Assembly: GCA_028289425.1 (NCBI GenBank)
Contig: JANQPL010000012.1
Span: forward strand, 62,001 to 126,000
Length of the DNA stretch: 64,000 nucleotides
Direction: 5' to 3'
Source of the DNA: Alphaproteobacteria bacterium
GTDB lineage: Bacteria; Pseudomonadota; Alphaproteobacteria; JANQMY01
Position numbers and translations under genes: made by a program. Positions within the stretch are counted from its first letter, which is position 1. Each line of letters opens with the position of its first letter. Below, in pieces: positions 15,502-24,892 of the stretch. The notes under the pieces were generated by a model. The model was given only the letters and a program-made list of their open reading frames with translations, searched no databases and was not told where the DNA came from.

Positions 15502-17001
15502 TCAGATCTTCTGGTCGTACTCGCCCACCTCGGGGATTTTTGACAGACGGCCGTCGATGTCGGCGAACATGGCCCGCATGTTCTCTTCAGATGTGGGGCT
15601 TTCCACCACAATAACCAAGCCCGGCACATTGGACGACGCGCGCACCAGACCCCACGTGCCGTCTTCCAACACCACGCGAACGCCGTTCACGGTAATCAGC
15701 TCACGGATGGATTGTCCCGCGATCTTCTCGCCCCTGGCTTCGGCGTCTTTGTAAATGCCGGTCACCTCATCCACCACGCCGTATTTTTTGTCGTCCGGGC
15801 AGTGGGGCGACATGGTGGGGGATCCCCAAGTTTTGGGAAGATCATCCCTCAAATCGGCCATGGACTTGCTCGGGTTGCGGTCGAGCATTTGACAGACCGC
15901 GATTGCGGACACCAGCCCATCGTCATAGCCGCGCCCAATCGGCGCGTTGAAGAAGTAATGGCCGCTTTTCTCAAACCCGACCAAGGCGTTCAGCTCATTG
16001 GCCCGCCGTTTGATATAGGAGTGTCCGGTCTTCCAATAGTCGGTCGTGGCACCGTTGGCCTGAAGAACAGGATCGGTCATGAAAAGGCCGGTGGATTTTA
16101 CGTCCACTACAAATTGAGCATTGTCATGCTGGGCGGATAGATCGCGGGCCAACATGACGCCCACCTTGTCGGCGAAGATTTCTTCGCCGTCATTGGCCAC
16201 CACGCCGCAGCGGTCCCCATCACCGTCAAAACCCACACCCACATCGGCGCCATGCTCCTTCACCGCATCGCTCAACGCGTGAAGCATTTTGAGGTCTTCG
16301 GGATTGGGATTGTAGTTGGGGAAGGTGTAATCCAGGTCGCAATTGAGCGGAATGACCTCCGCACCAATCGCGGACAAAACCTGTGGCGCAAAGGCGCCTG
16401 CCGTACCGTTGCCGCAGGCCGCAACCACTTTGAGTTTTCGCGAAAGCTTCACACCCTCGGTCAGATCTTTGATGTAGCGCTCCGCCATATCGGGAATGAA
16501 GGTGTAAGCGCCGCCGTCGCGTGTTTTGCCTTGGTTCTCAAGCACGATTTCTTTCAACCGGCTCATTTCGTCGGGCCCAAAGGTGAGTGGACGTTCCGCC
16601 CCCATCTTCACGCCTGTCCAGCCATTGGCGTTGTGGCTGGCGGTGACCATCGCCACCGCCGGCACGTCCAGTTCGAATTGGGCGAAGTACGCGACCGGCG
16701 ACAAAGCCAGACCGATGTCATGCACGTGACAGCCGGACGCCATCAAGCCTGTTGCCAGCGCCGTCTTGATCGATGCCGAATAGGAACGAAAGTCGTGGCC
16801 CACCGCGATGTCGGGACGCACCCCTTTTTCGTGGATGAGGGTTCCCAGGCCGAACCCCAAGGCCTGCACCCCCATCAAATTGATTTGCTCACCAAAAAGC
16901 CAACGTGCGTCGTATTCGCGAAAGCCGTTGGGGGCCACCAAGGGCACGTTTTCGTAATCGGCGGTGTTAATGGCGAGGTCGGCACGCGGCGTCGGGAACA
17001 T
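15502..17001 (-). CDS. Phosphomannomutase/phosphoglucomutase
   Basis: This 499-residue member of the alpha-D-phosphohexomutase family interconverts hexose 1- and 6-phosphates for exopolysaccharide or LPS precursors. The phosphoserine loop is TASHNANGWTGVKMG (Ser122). The metal loop DGDGDR, the sugar-binding loop GFEKSGHYFF and the C-terminal phosphate-binding loop RASSNVPGLVIV are present; the last reads SSN where many family members have TSN or SGT. The start MFPTPRADLAINTADYEN at ATG 17001 fits family length. It converges on queF with only 3 bp between stops. Confidence 0.93.
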   Translation of the reverse strand: MFPTPRADLAINTADYENVPLVAPNGFREYDARWLFGEQINLMGVQALGFGLGTLIHEKGVRPDIAVGHDFRSYSASIKTALATGLMASGCHVHDIGLALSPVAYFAQFELDVPAVAMVTASHNANGWTGVKMGAERPLTFGPDEMSRLKEIVLENQGKTRDGGAYTFIPDMAERYIKDLTEGVKLSRKLKVVAACGNGTAGAFAPQVLSAIGAEVIPLNCDLDYTFPNYNPNPEDLKMLHALSDAVKEHGADVGVGFDGDGDRCGVVANDGEEIFADKVGVMLARDLSAQHDNAQFVVDVKSTGLFMTDPVLQANGATTDYWKTGHSYIKRRANELNALVGFEKSGHYFFNAPIGRGYDDGLVSAIAVCQMLDRNPSKSMADLRDDLPKTWGSPTMSPHCPDDKKYGVVDEVTGIYKDAEARGEKIAGQSIRELITVNGVRVVLEDGTWGLVRASSNVPGLVIVVESPTSEENMRAMFADIDGRLSKIPEVGEYDQKI

Positions 17002-17090
17002 GATCGGTTTCCTAGTTTGGGGGAACTCTACGCTATGTCGGCGAAGCAAAAAGCCGTGAGAGGAAGGCCCCGCCGCGGCGACATGAATGA

Positions 17091-17897
17091 TTAGCCGACC
17101 GCTTCCTCTTGAGCAAGGTGGGCGCGGCCCGCTTCAGCGGCAGCGGGCACGAACACGGTATGGGTGGCAAGGCCCATCTCCGGACGCCAAATATGCAACT
17201 GATAACCGGGCGGTTCGTCAGAATGCTGAAGACCTTCGCCGGGCTTCGGTGGTGCGAAGGCAAAGGCGTAACAGGTGCTGGGCGAAACGGTGGCCATCGT
17301 GCCCGCGAAGCGTGCGGAGATCACCCGGTGGATGTGACCGGAGATCACCCGCTCCACCTGGGGGTGGCGCTCGATGATGGCGCGGAAGGCGGCCACATTG
17401 TGCGGTTTCATGGACACACCAAAGGGCGGGTGATGCATGAACACAATGGTGGGCCGGTCGCGCCGTTCATCCAGCCGGTCACTCAACCAGGCAAGCCGCT
17501 CGTCGCACAGCGTGCCGCCGCTTTTGCCGTCCTCCAGCGTGTCCAGGCCGATGAGGCGAATGGGATAGTCTTCAAGCGTGTATTGGATGTAGCCGTTGTC
17601 GGTCCGCATGTAAGGATGATCGTGGAATGCCTCGATCAGCGGTGCGCGCGCATCGTGATTGCCGGGGATGATGAAATAGGGTGTTTTCAACCGGTCCAGA
17701 ATCTTTTTGGCGGCGGCGTATTCGCCGGGGTCGCCCACATTACCCAGATCGCCGGTCGCCAGAATGATGTCGGGTTGCGTGTCTCGCCCGTTGATGGCGT
17801 CGACAATAACTTCGAGGCTGGCGTTGGTATCGTATTTACAAGGGGATGCGTCGTCGGGACGGACGTGAAGATCGGTAATTTGCGCAACAATCATCAT
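17091..17897 (-). CDS. CpdA/Icc-like metallophosphoesterase
   Basis: This 268-residue class III cyclic-nucleotide phosphodiesterase-like protein has all dinuclear-metal motifs: AQITDLHVRPDD, ILATGDLGNVGD, IPGNHDAR, MHHPPFG and ISGHIHR. CpdA hydrolyses cAMP, though close relatives act on other phosphodiesters, so the substrate is inferred. It ends 89 bp before the phosphomannomutase start on the same strand. Upstream, a palindrome close to the CRP site pattern lies in the gap shared with the SUMT gene. Confidence 0.88.
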   Translation of the reverse strand: MMIVAQITDLHVRPDDASPCKYDTNASLEVIVDAINGRDTQPDIILATGDLGNVGDPGEYAAAKKILDRLKTPYFIIPGNHDARAPLIEAFHDHPYMRTDNGYIQYTLEDYPIRLIGLDTLEDGKSGGTLCDERLAWLSDRLDERRDRPTIVFMHHPPFGVSMKPHNVAAFRAIIERHPQVERVISGHIHRVISARFAGTMATVSPSTCYAFAFAPPKPGEGLQHSDEPPGYQLHIWRPEMGLATHTVFVPAAAEAGRAHLAQEEAVG

Positions 17898-17930
17898 AAA
17901 GGGGTGCCGGGCCTCGTGGCTCTATGTGGG

Positions 17931-17947
17931 TGTGAATTAGTATCACA
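17931..17947. promoter_or_regulatory. Possible CRP/FNR-family site
   Basis: TGTGA (17931-17935) and TCACA (17943-17947) are exact inverted repeats in the divergent gap between the CpdA-like gene and the SUMT gene. The standard CRP operator has six bases between these halves and this has seven, which weakens the match. It is still interesting because CpdA enzymes degrade cAMP, the CRP ligand. Confidence 0.3.
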
Positions 17948-18067
17948 GGGAAATGTGCCAAATCCGACTAAATTCAATGTGTTCAGTTGGGCATGCTTTC
18001 ACACAACTTCTACGAAGTGAGTGCTTGAAACCAAGCCGGCGAAGGGTTATTTAACGGTCAGTGAATG

Positions 18068-18081
18068 TATATTGAAATATA
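18068..18081. promoter_or_regulatory. AT-rich palindrome upstream of SUMT gene
   Basis: TATATT (18068-18073) and AATATA (18076-18081) are exact inverted repeats 23 bp before the ATG at 18104. TATCAT (18091-18096) lies 7 nt before that ATG and could be a -10 element for a leaderless transcript. No Shine-Dalgarno is visible. The regulator is unknown. Confidence 0.35.
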
Positions 18082-18103
18082 GAACACATCTATCATGTAA
18101 AAT

Positions 18104-18988
18104 ATGATGGGCGATAACGGCAATAACATATCGACGCTACGGTTGGGCGAAGTGGCGCTACCGAACCTGCCGCTCTTCCAGAAGGGTTGGGTGTGGTTGA
18201 CCGGCGCTGGACCCGGCGATCCGGGCATGCTGACGCTCCATGCGTTGAACGCCATGAAGCAGGCCGATGTGGTCGTTCACGATGCGTTGGTGAGCGAAGA
18301 GATATTGGGTCTGTTGCCTGACACCGCGAAGATTGAGTTTGCGGGCAAGCGCGGCGGCAAGCCGTCCTTCAAGCAAGTGGACATATCCAACCGGATCATT
18401 CAGCTCGCGCGGCAAGGCAAGCGGGTCTTGCGGCTTAAGGGCGGTGATCCCTTTGTCTTTGGGCGCGGTGGGGAAGAGGCCCTGGCGCTGGTACAGGCGG
18501 GCATTCCGTTTCGCGTCATTCCCGGCATCAGCGCCGGCATCGGTGGCCTCGCCCAGGCCGGCATTCCGGTCACCCATCGCGATGTAAACCAAGCTGTGAC
18601 ATTTGTAACCGGTCACATGAGCGGCGGCGCCGTACCGACCGATCTGGACTGGCAGGCCATCGCCAAAGGGTCGCCGGTGATCGTTCTTTACATGGCGCTC
18701 AAACATATCGGCGAAATCACCGGCCATTTGATTGCTGCGGGCAGATCACCTGAGGAACCGATCGCGTTTGTCGCGAACGCGTCGACCCCCGACCAAAAGG
18801 TGGTGGAAACCACTCTTGGCGCCGTCCATCAGCATCCTGAACAGTTTCAAGATTTGAAACCTGCCGTCATTATACTGGGAGATGCGGTGCGCTTACGGGC
18901 TGGATTGGATTGGTTGGGGGCTGCGGAAGAGGGGCGGGAACTCAATCCCGATCCGTTGGGCATGCTAATCGCACAGGCAGTGGGGTAG
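18104..18988 (+). CDS. cobA: Uroporphyrinogen-III C-methyltransferase (SUMT)
   Basis: This 294-residue SAM-dependent enzyme methylates uroporphyrinogen III at C2 and C7 to give precorrin-2, the branch point to sirohaem and cobalamin. The family motifs are clear: WLTGAGPGDPGMLTLHA, LRLKGGDPFVFGRGGEEA and a late TPDQKVVETTLGAV. The first ~25 residues (MMGDNGNN and onward) are an unusual extension; the alternative ATG at 18107 would change little. There is no CysG-type oxidase/chelatase domain and no cob gene nearby, so the product's fate cannot be told. Confidence 0.95.
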   Translation: MMGDNGNNISTLRLGEVALPNLPLFQKGWVWLTGAGPGDPGMLTLHALNAMKQADVVVHDALVSEEILGLLPDTAKIEFAGKRGGKPSFKQVDISNRIIQLARQGKRVLRLKGGDPFVFGRGGEEALALVQAGIPFRVIPGISAGIGGLAQAGIPVTHRDVNQAVTFVTGHMSGGAVPTDLDWQAIAKGSPVIVLYMALKHIGEITGHLIAAGRSPEEPIAFVANASTPDQKVVETTLGAVHQHPEQFQDLKPAVIILGDAVRLRAGLDWLGAAEEGRELNPDPLGMLIAQAVG

Positions 18989-18993
18989 AGCGG

Positions 18994-19206
18994 TCACACG
19001 GCGTTGTAGCCGATGGGTCCGAGCCTTTCCTTGCGCGCATCGAGTTCGATCAAAAGGTCTTTCTTTGCATTGTTATCAAGTTTCGCCCATGTGGTGATTT
19101 CTTTAAGCGTGCGGTAGCAGCCCATGCAAAACCCTGTTTTGCCGTCGACAGCACAGATGCGCAGGCAAGGCGACTCGATATGTTCCTCTTCCGTCATGGC
19201 GCGCAC
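18994..19206 (-). CDS. DUF1289 small cysteine-rich protein
   Basis: This 70-residue protein contains the DUF1289 pattern SPCLRICAVDGKTGFCMGCYRTLKEITTW, with four cysteines that probably bind a metal. The function of the family is unknown; members are widespread in proteobacteria. It converges on the SUMT gene with 5 bp between stops. Confidence 0.9.
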   Translation of the reverse strand: MRAMTEEEHIESPCLRICAVDGKTGFCMGCYRTLKEITTWAKLDNNAKKDLLIELDARKERLGPIGYNAV

Positions 19207-19310
19207 CTAATCAGCTTTTGTTGATGATCTCAAGGACTTCCGGCCATTGCTTGTTGGGACGGTTCAGCGGCAAGATGTGGCCGCTCGGCTGATTCCAAAT
19301 GGAGGGTGCG

Positions 19311-19934
19311 ATGGCAAACGGCGCGGTGCTCAGATTTGTTTTGGTGGTTCTAACGGGCATGGCGCTTGCCGGATGCGGCCGATTGGTGCAGCCGGACGTG
19401 AAAGCGGACGCCGCCGCGTTGCGAGCGGGCGACTATGAGCTGGACCCCACCCATGCGGTTTTGTTGTGGAAGGTCAATCATCTTGGCTATTCCAAATATG
19501 TGGGGCGCTTTAATGAGTTCGATGCATCGCTTTCCTTTGATCCGGAGAACCCGGCCGCTGCGGAAGTCTCGGTCATCGTGAAGACCGCCAGCATCGACGT
19601 GAATTTTCCAAAATTTGAAGAAGATCTGCGCGGCGGCTCTTGGTTTAATTCGGAAGAATTTCCGGAAGCGGTTTTCGAAAGCACATCCGTATCGCTTGAT
19701 GAAAGTGGCAGCGGCACGATCACGGGCGATTTCACTTTGCTGGGAGTCACCAAGCCGGTGACGTTCGATGTCACTTTCAACGGCGGTGCCCGGAACCTGC
19801 TCAATCAAAAATACACGGTTGGCTTCGAAGTAAACGGCATGATCAAACGCTCAGAGTTCGGCATGACCACATTGCTGCCGGCGGTCGGCGACGAGGTAGA
19901 ACTCGAAATGCATGCGGAGTTTGTGCGCGACTGA
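19311..19934 (+). CDS. YceI-family lipoprotein
   Basis: This 207-residue protein has a lipoprotein signal with lipobox MALAGC, followed by the lipocalin-like YceI beta-barrel: YELDPTHAVLLWKVNHLGYSKYVGRFNEFDASLSF at the start and FTLLGVTKPVTFDV in the middle. YceI proteins bind isoprenoids such as ubiquinone precursors; the ligand here is unknown. I chose ATG 19311 because GGAGG stands 5 nt before it, whereas ATG 19299 has no such site. It converges on motB. Confidence 0.92.
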   Translation: MANGAVLRFVLVVLTGMALAGCGRLVQPDVKADAAALRAGDYELDPTHAVLLWKVNHLGYSKYVGRFNEFDASLSFDPENPAAAEVSVIVKTASIDVNFPKFEEDLRGGSWFNSEEFPEAVFESTSVSLDESGSGTITGDFTLLGVTKPVTFDVTFNGGARNLLNQKYTVGFEVNGMIKRSEFGMTTLLPAVGDEVELEMHAEFVRD

Positions 19935-20882
19935 TCAGCGCCAGGAGGGGGGCAAGACCGGGGCTTCGCGCAGCAAGACAATGCTGATCCGCCGATTGCC
20001 GACCAAATAGGGGTCGTCGGGAAACAGGGGCTCGCTGCCCGCTTTCCCCGTCACTTGATAAATACGGTCGTTTTTGATGCCGCCACGCTGAAGCACCTTT
20101 CGGCTTTCATTGGCGCGTCCGGCAGACAGCTCCCAGTTGGAGTAACCGTCTGCGCGCACGAACGGAACGGAGTCCGTATGGCCGCTGATTGAGATACGGT
20201 TAGGCAACCGATCGATGATTTTGGCAACCGCCTCCAACAGTTTCTCGGCCCGCGGAATGGGCTTTTCTTGTCCCGGCAGGAACATGGGCCGGCCTTCCTG
20301 ATCGATGATCTGAATGCGCAGTCCCTCGGGCGTTTGGTCGATAATCAAGTTCTTGGACAGCTCTGCCAATTCCGGCAGGTCTTCAATGGCTTGGCGCAGC
20401 GATTGTGCCGCCTTTTCGAACATGCGCTGTTCCCGCTCCGCCAGGGCCTTGTCGAGCGCGTCATCGTCGATTTTCTGTTGATCACCGGAGCTCCCTTTTT
20501 CGCCCTTGTTGCCGCCCGAGTTGGCGGCATTGGTGCCGTCCTTATTGCCGGACTTCTGCCGTTGGCCCGAAGGTTGCGGTTGCGACTGGCTCTGCACGAT
20601 GGAGGAGGAGCCACTGCGGCGCGCGCCGTCGGAGTCGAAAGACTGGCCGCCCAAAATGCCGCCCGCGCCGCTCTTCGACTCGGACAAGCTTGCCACCGCA
20701 AAATAGTCGGCAATGCCGCGCTTTTGTTCCGGCGTCGTTGTGTTGATCAGCCACAGCATTAGGAAGAATGCCATCATGGCGGTCACGAAGTCAGCATAGG
20801 CAACCTTCCACGCACCACCATGGTGGCCGTGGCCGCCCTTCTTGATCTTCTTGACGATGATGGGTTGTTCGTTGTTGCTCAT
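19935..20882 (-). CDS. motB: Flagellar-motor-type protein MotB (OmpA/MotB)
   Basis: This 315-residue protein has a single N-terminal membrane helix with the proton-carrying aspartate (Asp31 in WKVAYADFVTAMMAFFLMLWL) and a Ser/Gly/Gln-rich linker (about 65-140). The OmpA-like peptidoglycan-binding domain contains ISGHTDSVPF and NWELSAGRANESRKVL. MotB pairs with MotA to form stator units. No motA or other flagellar gene is in the window, so its partner is encoded elsewhere. The start is taken as ATG 20882; 10 more residues are possible. Confidence 0.9.
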   Translation of the reverse strand: MSNNEQPIIVKKIKKGGHGHHGGAWKVAYADFVTAMMAFFLMLWLINTTTPEQKRGIADYFAVASLSESKSGAGGILGGQSFDSDGARRSGSSSIVQSQSQPQPSGQRQKSGNKDGTNAANSGGNKGEKGSSGDQQKIDDDALDKALAEREQRMFEKAAQSLRQAIEDLPELAELSKNLIIDQTPEGLRIQIIDQEGRPMFLPGQEKPIPRAEKLLEAVAKIIDRLPNRISISGHTDSVPFVRADGYSNWELSAGRANESRKVLQRGGIKNDRIYQVTGKAGSEPLFPDDPYLVGNRRISIVLLREAPVLPPSWR

Positions 20883-20942
20883 AACGCCGCTTCTGATGTT
20901 CGCGGCCATCATTGAGCGTCAACCTTAAGATCCCGTTGAGGA

Positions 20943-23387
20943 TTAAGGCGGGGCGGCGGTGGCGCTGGTTTGTTTACGCGGCATTAACCGTAACACCAAG
21001 TGCGGGCCGGACATGATTTCAGAGAAGTCGGTGGTCATTTTGAGGTACTCACCCTGCGCCCACAGTTCCGTCAGATCGCCATAATGTCGGGACAGGACAT
21101 TGCCGGACTGTCCGGTCGATTGCATGTAGATGGACCGGTTGAGGTCTTCGAAGTCGTAAATTCCCCGATAGCCGGAGCCGTGCACATTTGCGAACGGTCG
21201 GCTTCCCGACAACGAAACGTCACCCCGATTGATGGTGGCCCCGCTGCCGCCGCTGGGGTGGGTTATGTTGAACAAGCGCCCGATAACAGGCACAGATCCG
21301 AAGGGGCGGTGCGTGTGCCTGGCGGGGTGTGCGAAGCCCCAACGCCAAGTGGACGACTTTGGACCGTATTCTCTCTGGATCCATTCGACCGCGCTCGAAA
21401 AGGCACGATGAATGACGGCCTGACACGTCCTTTCCAAATCTTCTTCCTTATGTGCGCACCAGGTCTGCAGATCGGCATCCGGGCCGAACACGCGCCTTAG
21501 AAATTCTTCCCGCGTTCGGAACACTAAGTTGAACATGTCGCCGAATTCATCTTCATACGTCTCTTTCGATAAGTCGCGCACCAGGGCTGCGAAGATGAGG
21601 GGTTCTGACCGATCCGCTGCCATGGTGCCGTCCCAATCGCGCAGCATGTTTAATGCGTCGAGTTCGGGGCCCACTTTGGGTTTGAAGGTGGCGAGCGCTT
21701 CCAAAAGCGGCGGCAATAAGTCCAGCGCAAGCTGGGAGACCTCATCCATTTGGATAGTGCGGAAGGAGGCCACATCATGGGTTGGCGTTGCGTCGAGCAG
21801 CGTACGAATGCGGCGCGCCCGTTGGTCCGATTCCCATTCGAGCGTCACATTGTACGGATAGTCGTCATCGACAATCTTGTCGTTGGCCGTGACGAGCTTG
21901 CCGCTTGGCGGGTTGAGGTATTGGGGCAGGCCGTCAAACGGAATGTAGCCTGTCCAGTCATAGGTCGTTGCCCAGCCCGGGGCCGGCACCAGCCCTTTTG
22001 TGGAGTTTTCCTCGCCGCGCGTCGGCACCAGCGCGGGCGCAATCAGTGCGATGTTGCCGTCCACATCGCCGTAGACGATGCTTTGCATAGGTGCGTGATA
22101 ATCCTTCAGCGCTTCTCGGAATTCGGACCAGCTTCTTGCGGTCATGGCCGATATGCCGCCATGGACCGTGCGGTCGCCGTCTTTCAACGCGGTCCATGAC
22201 AGGGCGAGCGCGTGGTTGGGGAGTTTCAATTCTTCAAGGAACCCTTCCGTTGGCACAATGGGGCCATGGCGCGATTTCTTCAGGGTGATTTTGCGATCCG
22301 CGCCGAACCGCACACGGATGATTTCTTCCCTTTCTTCGAAGGCGGCAAACCCGTCCGGTGTGCGGTATTCGTTTTCGTTTTTCGGGTTTAGATGTTCGAT
22401 GTAAAGATCCTGCGTGTCCGCGCCCGTTGTCGTGAGGCCCCAGGCAATGTGCTCATTACGGCCTGTCAGCACAGCCGGCATGCCCGGCATGGTGCCCCCA
22501 ATGACCGAGCCGTCTTTGAAGGCCAGGTGAGCGAGATACCAAACAGAGGGAGCCGACAGGCCCAAATGCGGATCGTTTGCCAGCAAGGGTTTGCGGGTCT
22601 TGGTATGTGCGCCGGAAATGACCCAATTGTTCGAGGCCGCTTTGAGCGGCGGGGCGGGCAGAGCCGCGAAGAGCGAATTGATGCCGGATTCGGCGAAGAG
22701 TTTCTTCACCAGATTCCAATCGCCCGGTGCCGGCGGTAGGAATTCCGCCAATTGCTGCTCGCTCAGTTGATCGATGAGTCGTGTACGGATGACTTCCGAG
22801 AACATGTTGCCCGAAAGGCCCAGTGCCAGGAATTTGACCAGCATGACGGAATCTTTCGGCGTCCAAGGCTCGGGTGCATGTTGCAGAAGGAAGAATTCCG
22901 GCGGCAGCGGCCGGTCGCCGGCGCCGATGACCGCATTTACGCCCGCGGCGTAGGCCTCAAGTTTCTCGATCGTTTCGGCCGGCAGGGCTTCGAGCGATGT
23001 TTGGGCTGCGTGATCGAGATCGAGGGCGCGCAAGTAGACGTCCGGCGTTGCCGTAAACGATCCAAAGATCTCCGACAATCGTCCCTGGGCGATGCGGCGG
23101 CTAAACTCCATCTGCCACAGCCGATCCTGGGCGTGCACGTAACCAAGGGCGAAATAAACGTCCAGATCGTTGTCCGCGCGCAAATGGGGAATCGCGTATT
23201 GGTCGCGGATAATTTCGATGGGGCCGCCTGGCCCCGCGATGCTGAATTCTCCGTTGGTTTGTGGCAGCGACCGGTGCAGGTAGGTGTAGGCAACCACGCT
23301 AGAAAACGCCAGCAGTAGCGCAAGCGCCAACAGCAAAATCACCCCCCACTTGGCGATGTGCCAGCCAATTCGAAATGCCTTTTGCAC
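20943..23387 (-). CDS. Penicillin-acylase family N-terminal-nucleophile hydrolase
   Basis: This 814-residue precursor is of the penicillin G acylase/AHL acylase family. An N-terminal membrane anchor or signal (about 12-35) is followed by the alpha-chain and a linker. The nucleophile Ser252, in ASNNWVISGAHTKTRKPLLANDPHLGL, becomes the N-terminus of the beta-chain after self-cleavage. The enzymes deacylate amides such as beta-lactams or N-acyl-homoserine lactones in the periplasm; the substrate is unknown. It starts with GTG and has no obvious operon partner. Confidence 0.93.
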   Translation of the reverse strand: MQKAFRIGWHIAKWGVILLLALALLLAFSSVVAYTYLHRSLPQTNGEFSIAGPGGPIEIIRDQYAIPHLRADNDLDVYFALGYVHAQDRLWQMEFSRRIAQGRLSEIFGSFTATPDVYLRALDLDHAAQTSLEALPAETIEKLEAYAAGVNAVIGAGDRPLPPEFFLLQHAPEPWTPKDSVMLVKFLALGLSGNMFSEVIRTRLIDQLSEQQLAEFLPPAPGDWNLVKKLFAESGINSLFAALPAPPLKAASNNWVISGAHTKTRKPLLANDPHLGLSAPSVWYLAHLAFKDGSVIGGTMPGMPAVLTGRNEHIAWGLTTTGADTQDLYIEHLNPKNENEYRTPDGFAAFEEREEIIRVRFGADRKITLKKSRHGPIVPTEGFLEELKLPNHALALSWTALKDGDRTVHGGISAMTARSWSEFREALKDYHAPMQSIVYGDVDGNIALIAPALVPTRGEENSTKGLVPAPGWATTYDWTGYIPFDGLPQYLNPPSGKLVTANDKIVDDDYPYNVTLEWESDQRARRIRTLLDATPTHDVASFRTIQMDEVSQLALDLLPPLLEALATFKPKVGPELDALNMLRDWDGTMAADRSEPLIFAALVRDLSKETYEDEFGDMFNLVFRTREEFLRRVFGPDADLQTWCAHKEEDLERTCQAVIHRAFSSAVEWIQREYGPKSSTWRWGFAHPARHTHRPFGSVPVIGRLFNITHPSGGSGATINRGDVSLSGSRPFANVHGSGYRGIYDFEDLNRSIYMQSTGQSGNVLSRHYGDLTELWAQGEYLKMTTDFSEIMSGPHLVLRLMPRKQTSATAAPP

Positions 23388-23474
23388 GGGTTGCGCTTTA
23401 CCTCAACGTTTGTCTCATGGGAGAACGTGATTGAACAATGACATAGATTGAATACGAGTCGAGGAGAGTGGCAA

Positions 23475-24344
23475 TTGTCAAATACCGTCGCCTTTTTGGG
23501 TTTGGGCGTCATGGGGTTTCCCATGGCGGGGCATTTGGCCAAAGCGGGGCATCAAGTCAGGGTCTATAACCGCACCGCCGAAAAGGCCAAAGCGTGGTGC
23601 AAGACCTATACGGGTACCGATTTTCCTACACCAAAGGCCGCTGCGGAAGGCGCCCAGACCATATTTCTGTGTGTCGGAAATGACGACGATGTGCGGGAAG
23701 TTCTGGTCAGCGCGCACGGTGCCATCGCGGGGGCTGCGGACGGCGCCATTATTGTCGATCACACCACCACCTCCGCCACCGTCGCGCGCGAAATGGCCGA
23801 ACAAGCCAATCTGTCGGGTCTTGGGTTTATCGATGCGCCGGTGTCTGGCGGTCAAGCGGGGGCCGAAAACGGGGCGCTGACCGTGATGGCCGGCGGCGAC
23901 GAAAGCGACTTTGAGAACGTCAGCCCACTCATTGATTGTTATGCCCGCTCCGTTCGGCTGATGGGGCCGGTCGGCTCGGGGCAACTTACCAAAATGGTCA
24001 ACCAGATCTGCATCGCCGGTGTGGTGCAGGGCTTGGCGGAAGGTATTCAGTTTGCGGAGAAAGCGGGCATCGATCCGCGCGCCGTCATCGACGTGATTTC
24101 CAAAGGCGCGGCCCAATCCTGGCAGATGGAAAACCGTTTCGAGACCATGATTGACCGCAAGTTCGATTTCGGCTTTGCCGTCGATTGGATGCGCAAAGAT
24201 CTCGGCATCTGCCTCGAGGAGGCGCGGAACAATGGTGCCCAATTGCCTGTTACCAGCCTGGTGGATCAATTCTATGCGGACGTGCAAGCCTTGGGCGGCA
24301 ACCGGTGGGACACCTCCAGCCTGATCAAGCGCCTTGATCGATGA
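23475..24344 (+). CDS. NAD(P)-dependent beta-hydroxyacid dehydrogenase
   Basis: This 289-residue protein of the 3-hydroxyisobutyrate dehydrogenase superfamily has a Rossmann motif (VAFLGLGVMGFPMAGHLAKAGH), the substrate loop FIDAPVSGGQAGAENGALTVMAGG and the catalytic lysine region GSGQLTKMVNQI. I chose TTG 23475, preceded by GAGGAG, because it puts the Rossmann strand at residue 5; an ATG at 23448 lacks a ribosome site. It is not the valine-pathway enzyme, since a better mmsB lies at 29822. It overlaps the TetR gene by 4 bp. Confidence 0.9.
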   Translation: MSNTVAFLGLGVMGFPMAGHLAKAGHQVRVYNRTAEKAKAWCKTYTGTDFPTPKAAAEGAQTIFLCVGNDDDVREVLVSAHGAIAGAADGAIIVDHTTTSATVAREMAEQANLSGLGFIDAPVSGGQAGAENGALTVMAGGDESDFENVSPLIDCYARSVRLMGPVGSGQLTKMVNQICIAGVVQGLAEGIQFAEKAGIDPRAVIDVISKGAAQSWQMENRFETMIDRKFDFGFAVDWMRKDLGICLEEARNNGAQLPVTSLVDQFYADVQALGGNRWDTSSLIKRLDR

Positions 24345-24892
24345 AACGGGACGGTCCGTATCATCACGGGGATTTGCGCAACGCCCTGATCGATGCGGCC
24401 GCCACCATTGTCGAACTTAGGGGCCTCGATGAACTGAGTCTGCGCGCGGCGGCGCGACGGGCGGGCGTTTCGCAAACGGCGCCCTATCGTCATTTTCAGG
24501 ACAAGGAAGCTCTGATCGCTGCTGTGGCGGCAGACGGGTTTTTGATGCTGGCGGAGGATTTGGAGGCTGCTGCGTCCGGGTCAGACGATTTGATGTTGAT
24601 CGGCAAGGCCTATTTCCGGTTTGCCCAAGACCATCCGGCCCGGTTTCAGCTCATGTTCGGGCGCGACATTTCCGACCGCGTGTCTCATGAAGTTTTGCAA
24701 GATGCTCAGGACCAGCTCCGGACCGTGTTGAAACGCATTGCACCAGCGGGCGAAGAGGACACACTCTGGGCCGCGCTCCACGGGGTGGCCGATCTCAGCG
24801 TTGCAGGGGTGCTCGTGCTTAACGACGACGATCTCCAAAGCGAGGAAACGCTTGATCGCATATTAGAGGCGGTCCTGCAGGGCCTGACATAG
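24341..24892 (+). CDS. TetR/AcrR-family transcriptional regulator
   Basis: This 183-residue regulator has an N-terminal helix-turn-helix (YHHGDLRNALIDAAATIVELRGLDELSLRAAARRAGVSQTAPYRHFQDKEALIAAVA). The C-terminal ligand domain resembles TetR_C_33/WHG (FRFAQDHPARFQLMFGRDI). It overlaps the upstream dehydrogenase (ATGA), so it may control that gene or the aldehyde dehydrogenase downstream. The ligand is unknown. Confidence 0.92.
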   Translation: MKRDGPYHHGDLRNALIDAAATIVELRGLDELSLRAAARRAGVSQTAPYRHFQDKEALIAAVAADGFLMLAEDLEAAASGSDDLMLIGKAYFRFAQDHPARFQLMFGRDISDRVSHEVLQDAQDQLRTVLKRIAPAGEEDTLWAALHGVADLSVAGVLVLNDDDLQSEETLDRILEAVLQGLT

